Assembly (NCBI GenBank): GCA_947625845.1
Contig: CANQQB010000005.1
Span: 1-64,000 of the forward strand
Direction: 5' to 3'
Source: an uncultured Oscillospiraceae bacterium
Lineage (GTDB): Bacteria; Bacillota; Clostridia; Oscillospirales; Oscillospiraceae
Length of the DNA: 64,000 nucleotides
Below the pieces are notes generated by a model, which saw nothing but the letters and a program-made list of their open reading frames with translations, was not told the DNA's origin and made no database searches. Position numbers and translations under genes: made by a program. Every line of letters starts with the position of its first letter. The first letter of the stretch is position 1. Shown here one piece after another: positions 1 to 9,041 of this stretch.

Positions 1-73
1 CGCCATAGCCAAGAGGTAAGGCAGCGGACTGCAAATCCGCGATTCTCCGGTTCAAATCCGGATGGCGCCTCCA
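1..73 (+). tRNA. tRNA-Cys (GCA), 5' end cut by window start
   Basis: Cloverleaf-like sequence CGCCATAGCCAAGAGGTAAGGCAGCGGACTGCAAATCCGCGATTCTCCGGTTCAAATCCGGATGGCGCCTCCA; anticodon loop CTGCAAA. Confidence 0.95.
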
Positions 74-79
74 CATAAT

Positions 80-155
80 GCGGGCATAGCTCATTTGGCA
101 GAGCGCCACCTTGCCAAGGTGGAGGTAGCGAGTTCGAATCTCGTTGCCCGCTCCA
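80..155 (+). tRNA. tRNA-Gly (GCC)
   Basis: GCGGGCA...TGCCCGC acceptor stem, anticodon loop TTGCCAA, GTTCGAATC T-loop. Confidence 0.95.
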
Positions 156-196
156 AAAAGAAAGACACGTCTTGCGACGTGTCTTTCTTTTTGGAG
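155..196 (+). terminator. Rho-independent terminator after tRNA-Gly
   Basis: AAAAAGAAAGACACGTC-TTGC-GACGTGTCTTTCTTTTT hairpin with T-tract. Confidence 0.85.
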
Positions 197-206
197 CACC
201 ATATTG

Positions 207-259
207 AAGCCCCCCTTGTCAAAGGGAGGTGGCCGCCAAAGGCGGCCGGAAGGGTTGTC
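207..259. repeat. Copy of dispersed palindromic element (AGCCCCCCTTGTCAAAGGGAGGTGGCCGCC...GGCGGCCGGAAGGGTTGTC)
   Basis: Reverse complement matches the ACAACCCTTCCG...CACCTCCCCTT...AGGGGAGGCTT element at 47783, 47895, 49741 and 55254, with a different inner stem. Confidence 0.7.
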
Positions 260-285
260 GCCGCCGTGAGCGGCGATTTTATTTT

Positions 286-3200
286 TCACGCCTCTTTTTC
301 CACCATATCCCCATACACGCGGCACATCATGTGGGAGGGCTCCAACGCCGCGGCCCGGTCGAGAAACGCCTTCGCCGCCGTTTTATCCCCCAGGCCCAGA
401 TGGCCCAGTGCCATCAGATAGTTACAGTGCGCGCGGTTTTTCCGTGTGTAGTCTTCGTCGAAGATGAGAAAGTCCGGCAGGGACACGGCGAAGTACCCGA
501 CCTTGCCCTCGTCGTCCAGATGCCGCTCGCCGTAGTCGATGAGCCGGTAAAATCTGGACCGTGCGGCCCGCACGTCGCCCAGCTTCAAGTATGCCAGCCC
601 CTGGTAGAGGATCATGTCCGCCGGCTGGTCGTTATAGTACATGGCGCCCGCCGGCTCGTCCGTGCCAGGCGTGGCCCGCCGGTAGTACGCCCGCGCCTCA
701 TCGGTCCGACCCTGACCCTCCAGGGCAAGGCCCAGGTGGTAATAGATATGGTTGTCCTTGGTTCCCTCCAGCTTGCCCTCGCCCAGGTTTTCCGGATAGA
801 CCAGCGCCCGGCGCAGCAGCGCCTCGGCCTTCTCATACTGTCCGTCCCGCAGCGCGTCCTGCGCCATAGCCAGCAGCGCCAGCGCGTACTGGGTCGTGAC
901 CTTTCCCTCGCCGCCCTCCCAGGGATGGAAGCGCCGGGACAGCATCAGGTCCAATGCCTTTTCATGCTCGCCGCACAGATTGACCAGCGTGACGTATTCG
1001 ATGAACAGATCGTCCCGGCTCTCCGCCAGACCCACGTGGGCGCGCATGTTTTCCAGCCGTTCCGCAAAGCTCCGTCCCAGCTTTTTATAGAGCTGGTCCA
1101 GCTCGAGAAACACGCGAGCGTCCTTCTCGTCCAGAGCGAAGGCCCGCTCCATGGCGGCCAGAGCCCGGTTCCCGTCGTGCAGCTTGTTGAAGTACACCAG
1201 CGCCAGATTCCGCCACACCGTGGGAAAGTCGGGCTTTTCCGCCGCGGACAGCTCCCACAGCTCTTTGGCCTTTTCCCATTGCAGCTTGTCGTAGTAAAGG
1301 CACCCCAGATAGTACGGCGCGCGCCGGCGGCAGCCGTTGTCGATGGCGTAGCGCAGCACGGCGACGTCCTCCAATTTGTTGGGGAAGCAGTAGTCCGGGC
1401 ACGCGTCCTCGGCGGTGTGCAGAAGCCCGTCGGCCTTTTCCGCATCGCCCAGCTTGTAGGCATAATAGGCGCCGTAATAGCCCAGCATGGGATAGTCCTG
1501 CCCGCAGCGGTCCAGCACGTCGAGCGCCTCGGCGTATGCGCCGAATTGGGCATAGTCCCGTGCGGTCATGAGATAATTTTCCCGGAAGCCCCGCATTTTC
1601 CCGCTCAGCTCCGACGGGTCCTGCGCGCCCAGCAGCACCGCCTCGTTGCCGGACACAAAGTCAAAGGGGTCCAGGTCCAAATTCTCCCGCACCCACGCGG
1701 CGGCCCGGTCATTTTTGCCCAGCCTGCGCAACAGATACGCCTTCAACCCCCGCGCCTTGACGCTGTGAGCGTTTTTCACCAGGGAGCGCTCCACGTGCTC
1801 CAGCGCCCGGTCAAATCTGCCCCGCCTGGCGTCGATGACGGCCAGGTAATAGTACGCCATCTCCTGCTGCTCGCCCGTCCAGGTGGCCTTATAAAAGGCG
1901 TCGTATGCCTCGTCGTCCCGGCCCAGATAGAGCAGGTCCAGCCCCAGATAGCAATATGTCTCGCTGTTATAGGGGTTGGGGTTGCGCTCCGTCAGCCGTT
2001 CCAGCGCCTTCCTGAAATACGCCTCCGCCTTATCGAACAGCCCCCGCCGCAGGAGCAGCATCCCGTAGGCGTTGTTGACCCGGATGTCGCCGGGGTCCCG
2101 CTTGAGCGCCTCCAAATAATAAGGGTCCGGCAAAAACGTGGCGTGCCGGTATTGCTCGATATGCCGCCCGGTGAGCAGCAGTTCTTCGTTCGTCCTGTAT
2201 TCCGTCGGGTCCTTCGCCGCCTTTGCCGGTTCCGGCAGCCTGGGTATCTCCGGCTTTTCCGGCTGATAGGCCACCAGACACGCCCCGTCCGCGTCATATA
2301 CCGCCAGCCGGCAGTCCTCCTCCCGTGCGCTGCCCACGGCCACGGTCGCGTCAAAAATGTCCATGGGGGACAGCCGCGCGCGCCTTTCCAGGACAGGCAC
2401 GCCGCCTGCGGTCAGCTCCACCCTGGCGTTCTCAAAGACCTGCGTGGCGTAGACGATGACGCGCGCCTGTCCGTCCGTCAGGTCCAGGTGCGCCGCCGCG
2501 TCCACGGTGGCGTTTTTCACCTGCCCCACGGCCTTGTAGGGCATGAAATATTGCTTGAAGACCTTTTCCTCAAAGGGCTTGAGCCAGGTGAAGTCCGGCT
2601 GGTTGTCCGTGTACACGCCGGTCATCAGCTCCACGTACGGCCCGTCGGCGTCCGTCAGGTTCCTGTCCCAGGCCCGGCCAAAGTCCCCGCAGCCCCAGGT
2701 CCACTGTTTCTTGCCGGGGGAGACGTGGTGGTCGGCCACGTGCAGGATACCGGCGCCCACGCCGTAGTCGTAACCGCCCACAAAGTCGTACTTGGACTTC
2801 TCCGCCATATAGGAGGTGGGCACGGGGATGTTCTTATACCGGGAGATGTCCACGCCCTCGCTGTAGTCCTTCTTGTAGTACACGCCCGTGGCGATGGGGA
2901 AGCGGGACACGTCCCGCTTGCCGTGGTCCATCACGGCGTGCACGTCCGGCGGGAACACGGACTGGGTGTCATCGTTCACCGCCACGGCCGGGTTTGCCCA
3001 CCACAAAAAGGTCTGGGGCAGGGAGGTGCGGTTATAGAGCTGGCCCGTGATCTCAATATAGGCCCTGCCCGGGTACAACGCGATGGTGGTCAGGCTCTTG
3101 GTGCCGTATATCTGGTCCACGTCGTGCAGCAGCACGGCGGCGCGGCCGTCCTCCCGGCGGATGGTGAAGTCCACCGGCAGGAACGTGGTGGGCCGGTGGT

Positions 3201-3564
3201 GCTGGGGCCAGTTGAACTCGATGCCCCCGGATATCCAGGGTCCGGTCAGACCCACCAGCGCCGGTTTTATCACATGGTTATAGTAGACGAAATCGTAGTT
3301 GTTGGTCTTGTCCAGTGCCCTCTGGATGCGCCCGCCCAGTTCCGGCAGGACCATCACCTTCAAATACTCGTTTTCCAGCCACACGGCGGTATACGTGTGG
3401 TCCCGCTTTTCGCCGCTGATGGTCTCCACGGCGGGGTAGGGATACACCTTGCCGCTGCTGCCCTGGTAGACCCGCTTGTCCAGATACAGCGGATTTTTCT
3501 CCGCCGGACCGACCTCGTATGTGGGGATGCTGATCTTTTCGACCCAGACCTTTGCCTTTTCCAT
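286..3564 (-). CDS. DUF5107 domain-containing protein with C-terminal TPR repeats
   Basis: 1092-aa ORF from MEKAKVWVEKISIPTYEVG; N-terminal half resembles DUF5107 (LPELGGRIQRALDKTNNYDFVYYN), C-terminal half has TPR-like A/Y/L-rich helix pairs. Confidence 0.8.
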   Translation of the reverse strand: MEKAKVWVEKISIPTYEVGPAEKNPLYLDKRVYQGSSGKVYPYPAVETISGEKRDHTYTAVWLENEYLKVMVLPELGGRIQRALDKTNNYDFVYYNHVIKPALVGLTGPWISGGIEFNWPQHHRPTTFLPVDFTIRREDGRAAVLLHDVDQIYGTKSLTTIALYPGRAYIEITGQLYNRTSLPQTFLWWANPAVAVNDDTQSVFPPDVHAVMDHGKRDVSRFPIATGVYYKKDYSEGVDISRYKNIPVPTSYMAEKSKYDFVGGYDYGVGAGILHVADHHVSPGKKQWTWGCGDFGRAWDRNLTDADGPYVELMTGVYTDNQPDFTWLKPFEEKVFKQYFMPYKAVGQVKNATVDAAAHLDLTDGQARVIVYATQVFENARVELTAGGVPVLERRARLSPMDIFDATVAVGSAREEDCRLAVYDADGACLVAYQPEKPEIPRLPEPAKAAKDPTEYRTNEELLLTGRHIEQYRHATFLPDPYYLEALKRDPGDIRVNNAYGMLLLRRGLFDKAEAYFRKALERLTERNPNPYNSETYCYLGLDLLYLGRDDEAYDAFYKATWTGEQQEMAYYYLAVIDARRGRFDRALEHVERSLVKNAHSVKARGLKAYLLRRLGKNDRAAAWVRENLDLDPFDFVSGNEAVLLGAQDPSELSGKMRGFRENYLMTARDYAQFGAYAEALDVLDRCGQDYPMLGYYGAYYAYKLGDAEKADGLLHTAEDACPDYCFPNKLEDVAVLRYAIDNGCRRRAPYYLGCLYYDKLQWEKAKELWELSAAEKPDFPTVWRNLALVYFNKLHDGNRALAAMERAFALDEKDARVFLELDQLYKKLGRSFAERLENMRAHVGLAESRDDLFIEYVTLVNLCGEHEKALDLMLSRRFHPWEGGEGKVTTQYALALLAMAQDALRDGQYEKAEALLRRALVYPENLGEGKLEGTKDNHIYYHLGLALEGQGRTDEARAYYRRATPGTDEPAGAMYYNDQPADMILYQGLAYLKLGDVRAARSRFYRLIDYGERHLDDEGKVGYFAVSLPDFLIFDEDYTRKNRAHCNYLMALGHLGLGDKTAAKAFLDRAAALEPSHMMCRVYGDMVEKEA

Positions 3565-3715
3565 GCCCGTTCCTCCCGTATCGTGCTGACTGGCAAACAG
3601 TATAACCTGTCCCGCTGTCTTTGGCAAGCAATTAGGAACTTTCAACAAATCTGTGGACAAGGAAAAGCGGTAAATGTTATAATGATAAATAATTGTTTTT
3701 TGTCGAAAGGGAGGC

Positions 3716-4477
3716 ATGCAGATGAAAAAGATCCGTACGCTGTCGCTGGCGCTGCTCATGGCGCTGGCCGTGAGCGTCTTTGTCGGCGGGCAGCGGGCGA
3801 TGGCGGAGGAACAGCCTCTGGTAGTAGGCGTTCGGGACGACATCGTGAATTTCGGCTTTCTCAACGAGACCACCGGCAAATACTACGGCCTGGAGATCGA
3901 CCTGGCCAAGGAGCTGGCCGATCGCCTGGACCGGGATGGGGTGGAATTTGTCACCGTGACCCCCACCACCCGTGAGGACGTGCTGCAAAGCGGCCAGGTG
4001 GATTGCCTCATCGCCTGCTACTCCATCAACGAGGAGCGGCAGGAGCTGTTCGATTTCTCCGCGCCGTACTATGACGACGACACGGTCTTCATGGTCCAGA
4101 CGTCCTCCTGCTTTGACCGGTGGATGGACCTGGGAGGCATGACCGTTGGTGTACTGGCCGGGTCCAACACCGGCGAGCTGGTGACGGAGACGATGAAAAA
4201 GTACAGCCACAAAGGCGTCCAGCTCCAGGAGGAAGACACCTATCAGGACCTCTCCGACGCCCTGGAGCGTGGCGATGTGGACGCGGTGTGCATGGACGGG
4301 TGCATTGCCCAGGCGTACATGAACGACGACCGGGTCTATCTGCCCGGCTCCCTGGCCACCCAGTACTATGGCGTGGCCACCCGGAAGGGCTCCGAGCTGA
4401 GCGAACAGGTGGCCGCGGCCGTGGACGACATGCTCGCCGACGGCACCGTCCGGGACTACATCGACAAGTGGGACTGA
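3716..4477 (+). CDS. Substrate-binding protein, amino-acid type PBPb fold, with signal peptide
   Basis: Signal peptide MKKIRTLSLALLMALAVSVFVGGQRAMAEEQ then VVGVRDDIVNFGFLNETTGKYYGLEIDLAKELADRL, typical of family 3 SBPs. No lipobox Cys. Confidence 0.85.
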   Translation: MQMKKIRTLSLALLMALAVSVFVGGQRAMAEEQPLVVGVRDDIVNFGFLNETTGKYYGLEIDLAKELADRLDRDGVEFVTVTPTTREDVLQSGQVDCLIACYSINEERQELFDFSAPYYDDDTVFMVQTSSCFDRWMDLGGMTVGVLAGSNTGELVTETMKKYSHKGVQLQEEDTYQDLSDALERGDVDAVCMDGCIAQAYMNDDRVYLPGSLATQYYGVATRKGSELSEQVAAAVDDMLADGTVRDYIDKWD

Positions 4478-4487
4478 GGGGGACGCC

Positions 4488-7400
4488 ATGAAAAAACTGA
4501 CGAAAAAAGCGATCGTCATGATCGTCATCGAGCTTATATGCCTCGTCGGCCTTGGCGTGTACCTCACTTCCATGCAGAACTATCTGTCCCTGAAGCAGCA
4601 GCGCCGGGACACGGAGCAGAAGATCACCCAGATACGGGAGCTGGTCCAGTCCACCGGGGAGTCCTCCCAGCGCCTGAAGCAGACCGTGGACGGCATCTAC
4701 CAGTCCAAGGCCATGAGCCTGGCGTACATGGTCCGGGAGAAGGTGGACCCGGAGCTGGACGACGACGTGATGCTGGGCTACCGGGAGCTGCTGGGCGTGG
4801 ACAACGTGTTCATCCTGGACATGGACGGCAACATCCTTTACAAGGCCCGGCCCGCCGGGACCGATTTCACCAGAGCCCGCTATAACCAGCTTCGCACCGT
4901 GTTCGGCGCGGACGAGCCCTCCCAGGCCTTCGAGGTGGACACGGGGGACAGCCAGCTTCGCTATTACGGCGCCATGATCGACCGGGGCCATATGGCCGTG
5001 GTGGCCCAGGACCCGGCGGAGCTGGACAGGCTGACGGAGGAGACGTCCTCCTGGAAGAGCGTGCTGGAGAACGTGAGCGTGGGTCTGGACGGCTATTCCT
5101 TCGTCATCTCCGCCAAGGACTATACCTTCCTGTACCACCCCGACGAAGCCCTGATCGGTCTGGACGCCCTGGACGCGGGCATCCGGGTGGAGGATCTGGA
5201 GGACGGCGGCTGCTGCTGGATGACCATCAACGGCGAGGAGCTGTACTGCGGCGTGGTCAAGGCCGACGACGTATATGTGCTGTGCGCGGTGACCAGGGGG
5301 GAGATCAACTCCGCCAACGCCATCACCGTCATCATCGTCCTGTTCGTGTTCTTCACCGTCATCACAGTCGTGGTGTTCTACGCCATCGTGATGCTGCGGG
5401 AGGAACAGACACGGGACAAGGCCGCCGCGGAGGAACAGCGGGCCGAGGACTATAAGGACGCAGGCGCGTTTCGCTGGCACCGGCGGGTAGGCCGGAAGCT
5501 GGTCACCGTGTCCGCCGTGGGCCTTATCTGCATCCTGGTCATATCCTACTACATGCAGACCCTCTATTGCATGAGCCGCGCGTCGCTGCAAAACACCCAG
5601 CGTCTGGAGGAAGTGGAGATGACCATGGGCCGGTATCAGGCCAACGTGGACATGCTCACCGACCAGTATAACAACAGCTACGTCAGCAAAGGCGAGACCG
5701 CCGCCTATATCCTGAGCCAGCGGCCGGACATTTTCCAGGACCGGGAGCGGCTGGCCGAGCTGAGCCGGGCCATCGGCGCGGAGTATCTGTTCGTCTTTGA
5801 CGACCAGGGCAAGATCGTCGCCACCGATTCGCCCTACACCAACTTCACCCTCAGCGAGGACCCGACCGAGCAGTCCTACGAGTTCCGGCAGCTATTGCAG
5901 GGCGTGCCCTATCTGGTCCAGCCGGCCCAGAAGGACGACGTGGGGGTATACCGCCAGTACGTGGGCGTCACCATCCGGGACGAGGACGGCCGCGCCAACG
6001 GCTTCGTGCAGGTATCCGTCCAACCGGAGCTGCTGGCCAACGCGGTGGAGCAGCTGAGCCTGAGCGCCGTGCTGCAAAATATCCGGGTTGGCGTCAACGG
6101 CTTTGCCTTCGCGGTGGACCGGGACACGAAAAACTTCATTTACTACCCGGAGGAACGGTATATCGGCCGCAGCGCCGCGGACTACGGCATGGGCGAGGAT
6201 ATGTTCCGGGACGGGGACAGCGGCTACCTCACCCTGGGCATGGACAAATATTACGGCGCGGCCATCGAGACGGACGGCGCGTTCGTATACGTGGTCATCC
6301 CGGCCGGCGAGCTGTTCGGGGACCGGGTGCTGCTCAGCCTGAGCACCACCGGCGTGAGCCTGGTGTGTCTGGCGCTGATGTGCCTGCTGCTGAGCCTGGA
6401 GCGCCGCCGGGACGATAAGAGCGAGCAGACCGGGGAAGAGACGCCCGCCGGACCTGACGGACCCATACCGCCGGCGGCCGGCGGAAAGCGGGCACGGATG
6501 GTGGACGTGGTCATGCCGGACGGGACCGTGAAAAAGACGGAGAGCGCCTTCAGCCGGTGGAGCAACCAGGCCCTGGGCTGGGGCGAGATGACCGCCGAGC
6601 AGAAGACCATGATGGTGCTGAAGGTGCTGCTGGGTCTTCTGGCGCTGTTCATCGTGGTGGCCGTGGCCAATAAGGAGGCCGCCTTTACCCGCACCAGCGT
6701 GTTCCGCTACGTGCTGGACGGCACCTGGACCAAGGGCGTGAACGTGTTCGCCGTCACCGCCAGCGTCATGATTTTGTGCGTGGTCAGCGTGGTGAGCATG
6801 CTGCTGCGCACCATCCTGAAGTTCCTGAGCCGGAGCATGGGCGCGCGGGGCGAGACGGTGATACGCCTGGTGAACAACCTGGTCAAATATGTGGCCGTGA
6901 TCGTGGCGCTGTACTTCTGCTTCGCCATGTTCGGCGTGGACACCGCCACGCTCCTGGCCTCCGCCGGCATCCTGAGCCTGGTCATCGGCCTGGGCGCGCA
7001 GGACCTGGTGAAGGACATCGTGGCCGGGCTTTTCATCATCTTCGAGGGTGAGTTCCGGGTTGGCGATATCGTGACCATCGGCGACTGGCGGGGCACCGTC
7101 GTGGAGATCGGCGTGCGCACCACCAAGATCGAGGAACCGGGCAAGAACATCAAGATCATCAACAACAGCGCCATCTCCAACGTGATCAACATGACCCGCA
7201 AGGAGTCCTTTGCCGCCTGCGACGTGGGCATCGAGTACGGCGAGAGCCTGGAGCGCGTCGAAGCCATCCTGGCCGAGGAGCTGCCCCATGTCCGGGAGCG
7301 GCTTCCCAAGATCACCGACGGCCCGTTCTACAAGGGCGTGTCCGAGCTGGCCGACTCCGGCGTGATCATCAAGATCGTGGCCCAGTGCGCCGAGGGCGAC

Positions 7401-7604
7401 CGCATCCAGATGGGCCGGGACCTGAACCGGGAGATGAAGCTGATCTTCGACAGGTACAAGATCAACGTGCCCTTCCCCCAGGTGGTGCTCAACCAGCCCG
7501 TGGAGTTCAAGGAGGCCACCGAGTGGCAAAAGCGCAGAGCGGAGCAGTTCGCCGAGGAACAGCGCGCTCTTGCCGAGGACCTGGAGACCACCGTCCAGTC
7601 CTGA
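4488..7604 (+). CDS. MscS-family mechanosensitive channel with two N-terminal extracytoplasmic sensor-like (Cache-like) modules
   Basis: 1038 aa. C-terminal MscS signature (TLLASAGILSLVIGLGAQDLVKDIVAGLFIIFEGEFRVGDIVTIGDWRGTVVEIGVRTTKI); N-terminal region has two TM-flanked periplasmic segments with related motifs (VSVGLDGYSFVISAKDYTFLYHP / IRVGVNGFAFAVDRDTKNFIYYP). Confidence 0.85.
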   Translation: MKKLTKKAIVMIVIELICLVGLGVYLTSMQNYLSLKQQRRDTEQKITQIRELVQSTGESSQRLKQTVDGIYQSKAMSLAYMVREKVDPELDDDVMLGYRELLGVDNVFILDMDGNILYKARPAGTDFTRARYNQLRTVFGADEPSQAFEVDTGDSQLRYYGAMIDRGHMAVVAQDPAELDRLTEETSSWKSVLENVSVGLDGYSFVISAKDYTFLYHPDEALIGLDALDAGIRVEDLEDGGCCWMTINGEELYCGVVKADDVYVLCAVTRGEINSANAITVIIVLFVFFTVITVVVFYAIVMLREEQTRDKAAAEEQRAEDYKDAGAFRWHRRVGRKLVTVSAVGLICILVISYYMQTLYCMSRASLQNTQRLEEVEMTMGRYQANVDMLTDQYNNSYVSKGETAAYILSQRPDIFQDRERLAELSRAIGAEYLFVFDDQGKIVATDSPYTNFTLSEDPTEQSYEFRQLLQGVPYLVQPAQKDDVGVYRQYVGVTIRDEDGRANGFVQVSVQPELLANAVEQLSLSAVLQNIRVGVNGFAFAVDRDTKNFIYYPEERYIGRSAADYGMGEDMFRDGDSGYLTLGMDKYYGAAIETDGAFVYVVIPAGELFGDRVLLSLSTTGVSLVCLALMCLLLSLERRRDDKSEQTGEETPAGPDGPIPPAAGGKRARMVDVVMPDGTVKKTESAFSRWSNQALGWGEMTAEQKTMMVLKVLLGLLALFIVVAVANKEAAFTRTSVFRYVLDGTWTKGVNVFAVTASVMILCVVSVVSMLLRTILKFLSRSMGARGETVIRLVNNLVKYVAVIVALYFCFAMFGVDTATLLASAGILSLVIGLGAQDLVKDIVAGLFIIFEGEFRVGDIVTIGDWRGTVVEIGVRTTKIEEPGKNIKIINNSAISNVINMTRKESFAACDVGIEYGESLERVEAILAEELPHVRERLPKITDGPFYKGVSELADSGVIIKIVAQCAEGDRIQMGRDLNREMKLIFDRYKINVPFPQVVLNQPVEFKEATEWQKRRAEQFAEEQRALAEDLETTVQS

Positions 7605-7707
7605 GCCGGGCTTATATTAAATAATTAAAAAATTTGTATTATTCCTGCAACTGTGGTAAAATACCAATGACCCGGAATTTTCTGGAAAACAAAAAAGGAG
7701 AACAATT

Positions 7708-8106
7708 ATGACCAAACCCAATACGCTTCTGAAAGTCGTCGGCATCATCTACATCGTCGTGTGCGTCCTGGGCCTGGTGCTGGCGGTCCTGACCGCCGTG
7801 CTGGGCGGCGCGGTGCTTGGCGCCGCGGCGGAGAGCGCCAGCGTCGGCATCGTGACCGGCAGCCTCGCGGCCCTGCTTCTGGGCGGCGGGTCCCTGTTTG
7901 GCCTGGTGGCCGGCATCTTGGCCGTGAAGGGCCAGTACACCGGCAGCAAGGTCCTGGGCGTCATCCTGCTGGTGATCGGCGTCATCAGCGCCGTGTCGGG
8001 CGTTTCCGTCAACGACAGCGTGGGCGGCATCGTCCTGTCCGTCGCCATGCCGCTGATCCTGCCGGTGCTGTACACGATCGGCGCGTTCAAGGGCCCGGCT
8101 GACTGA
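7708..8106 (+). CDS. Small multi-TM hypothetical membrane protein
   Basis: 132 aa, RBS AAAGGAGAAC, four hydrophobic segments. Confidence 0.7.
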   Translation: MTKPNTLLKVVGIIYIVVCVLGLVLAVLTAVLGGAVLGAAAESASVGIVTGSLAALLLGGGSLFGLVAGILAVKGQYTGSKVLGVILLVIGVISAVSGVSVNDSVGGIVLSVAMPLILPVLYTIGAFKGPAD

Positions 8107-8134
8107 GCCGGGGGATTTTCGGGAGGATAACGAT

Positions 8135-8689
8135 ATGCTTTTGCACGCAAAGAGCAAGATGCTCTCCATTCACAAGAAGATGGAGATCATGGACGAGGCC
8201 GACCAGGTGCTGTACACCGTGGAGAGCAAGGCCGTCTCCATCCATGACACCACGACCGTCCGCAACGCCGCGGGCGAGACCGTCGCCACCATCAAGCACA
8301 AGCCCATCTCCCTGCATGAGACCCACATCATCGAACTGGCCGACGGGGAGGAAGCGGAGGTCCGTACGGAGCTTTTCCACGTGATGCAGGACGTGATAGA
8401 CCTGGAGGGCCTGGGCTGGCAGATGCGGGGCGACATCCTCCAGCACAACTATGAGTTCGTCAACTCCCTGGGCGGCGTTCTGGCCCGGACTCACCAGAAG
8501 TGGGTGTCCCTGCACGACGTGTACTACATCGACGTGCTGGACGAGAGCCAGGTGGACAAGATCGTGTCCGTGTACGTGGCTCTGGAGCGTATCATCCGGG
8601 AGCGGGAGATCCGCCGGGAGAACGAGTCCGGCGTGATCGCCGCCGGCGCCGCCGCCGCCAGCCAGAGCAATAACACCCCCAACAACTAA
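8135..8689 (+). CDS. LURP-one-related/YxjI-like family protein
   Basis: MLLHAKSKMLSIHKKMEIMDEADQVLYTVESKAVSIHDTTTVRNAAGETVATIKHKPISLHETHIIELADG resembles the LURP-one fold repeat pattern. Confidence 0.65.
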   Translation: MLLHAKSKMLSIHKKMEIMDEADQVLYTVESKAVSIHDTTTVRNAAGETVATIKHKPISLHETHIIELADGEEAEVRTELFHVMQDVIDLEGLGWQMRGDILQHNYEFVNSLGGVLARTHQKWVSLHDVYYIDVLDESQVDKIVSVYVALERIIREREIRRENESGVIAAGAAAASQSNNTPNN

Positions 8690-8696
8690 AAACCGC

Positions 8697-8731
8697 AAAG
8701 CCCCCGGCTCACCGCCGGGGGACTTTACCTT
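8697..8731 (+). terminator. Hairpin terminator
   Basis: AGCCCCCGGCTCACCGCCGGGGGACTTT. Confidence 0.7.
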
Positions 8732-8741
8732 GTTCCCAGGG

Positions 8742-8771
8742 TTCCCAACGGGCACGCCTGCCCGTTGGGAA
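8742..8771. repeat. Perfect palindromic hairpin TTCCCAACGGGCA-CGCC-TGCCCGTTGGGAA
   Basis: 13-bp inverted repeat; related to the CCCC(N)GGCACGCTTGYC(N')GGGG hairpins at 46854, 49431, 49873 and 55296. Confidence 0.7.
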
Positions 8772-8774
8772 AAA

Positions 8775-8844
8775 GGCGAAAGACCCCTAACCGACGGATG
8801 AGGACCCGCTTGCGGGCCCTCATCGTCTTTAGGGGTCTTTCGCC
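8775..8844. repeat. Long imperfect inverted repeat with GCTTGC-capped inner hairpin
   Basis: GGCGAAAGACCCCTAA (8775-8790) pairs with TTAGGGGTCTTTCGCC (8829-8844); inner GATGAGG...CCCGCTTGCGGG...CTCATC. Confidence 0.75.
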
Positions 8845-8850
8845 GTGGTG

Positions 8851-8870
8851 CGAGTGTTCTTACAGCATTT
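8851..8870. repeat. Left copy of 20-bp inverted repeat flanking accessory island
   Basis: CGAGTGTTCTTACAGCATTT; exact reverse complement at 11447-11466. Confidence 0.85.
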
Positions 8871-8972
8871 TTTGAAAAAGTCCCTATTTTCAAGGGTTTG
8901 CGGGCAGACGCACAGCGATATTTTCTATAAAATCGAATTTGTCAGTAAGGGATAAGAATCGATCCTCAGCAA

Positions 8973-9038
8973 TAATAAGGTCGCATCTTGATATTATGGC
9001 CATATCATGGTATAATAAGGCCATATCAAGGAGGTGCC
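8973..9038 (+). promoter_or_regulatory. Putative TA operator/promoter
   Basis: TTGATATTATGGCCATATCATGGTATAATAAGGCCATATCAAGG: repeated GGCCATATCA plus TGATAT/ATATCA dyads next to a TATAAT box. Confidence 0.55.
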
Positions 9039-9041
9039 GGT

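Noticed and set aside
229-3975. 1248-aa plus-strand ORF
   Set aside because: Antisense shadow of the DUF5107/TPR gene; Val/Gln/His/Arg/Pro-rich low-information translation caused by high GC3 codon bias.
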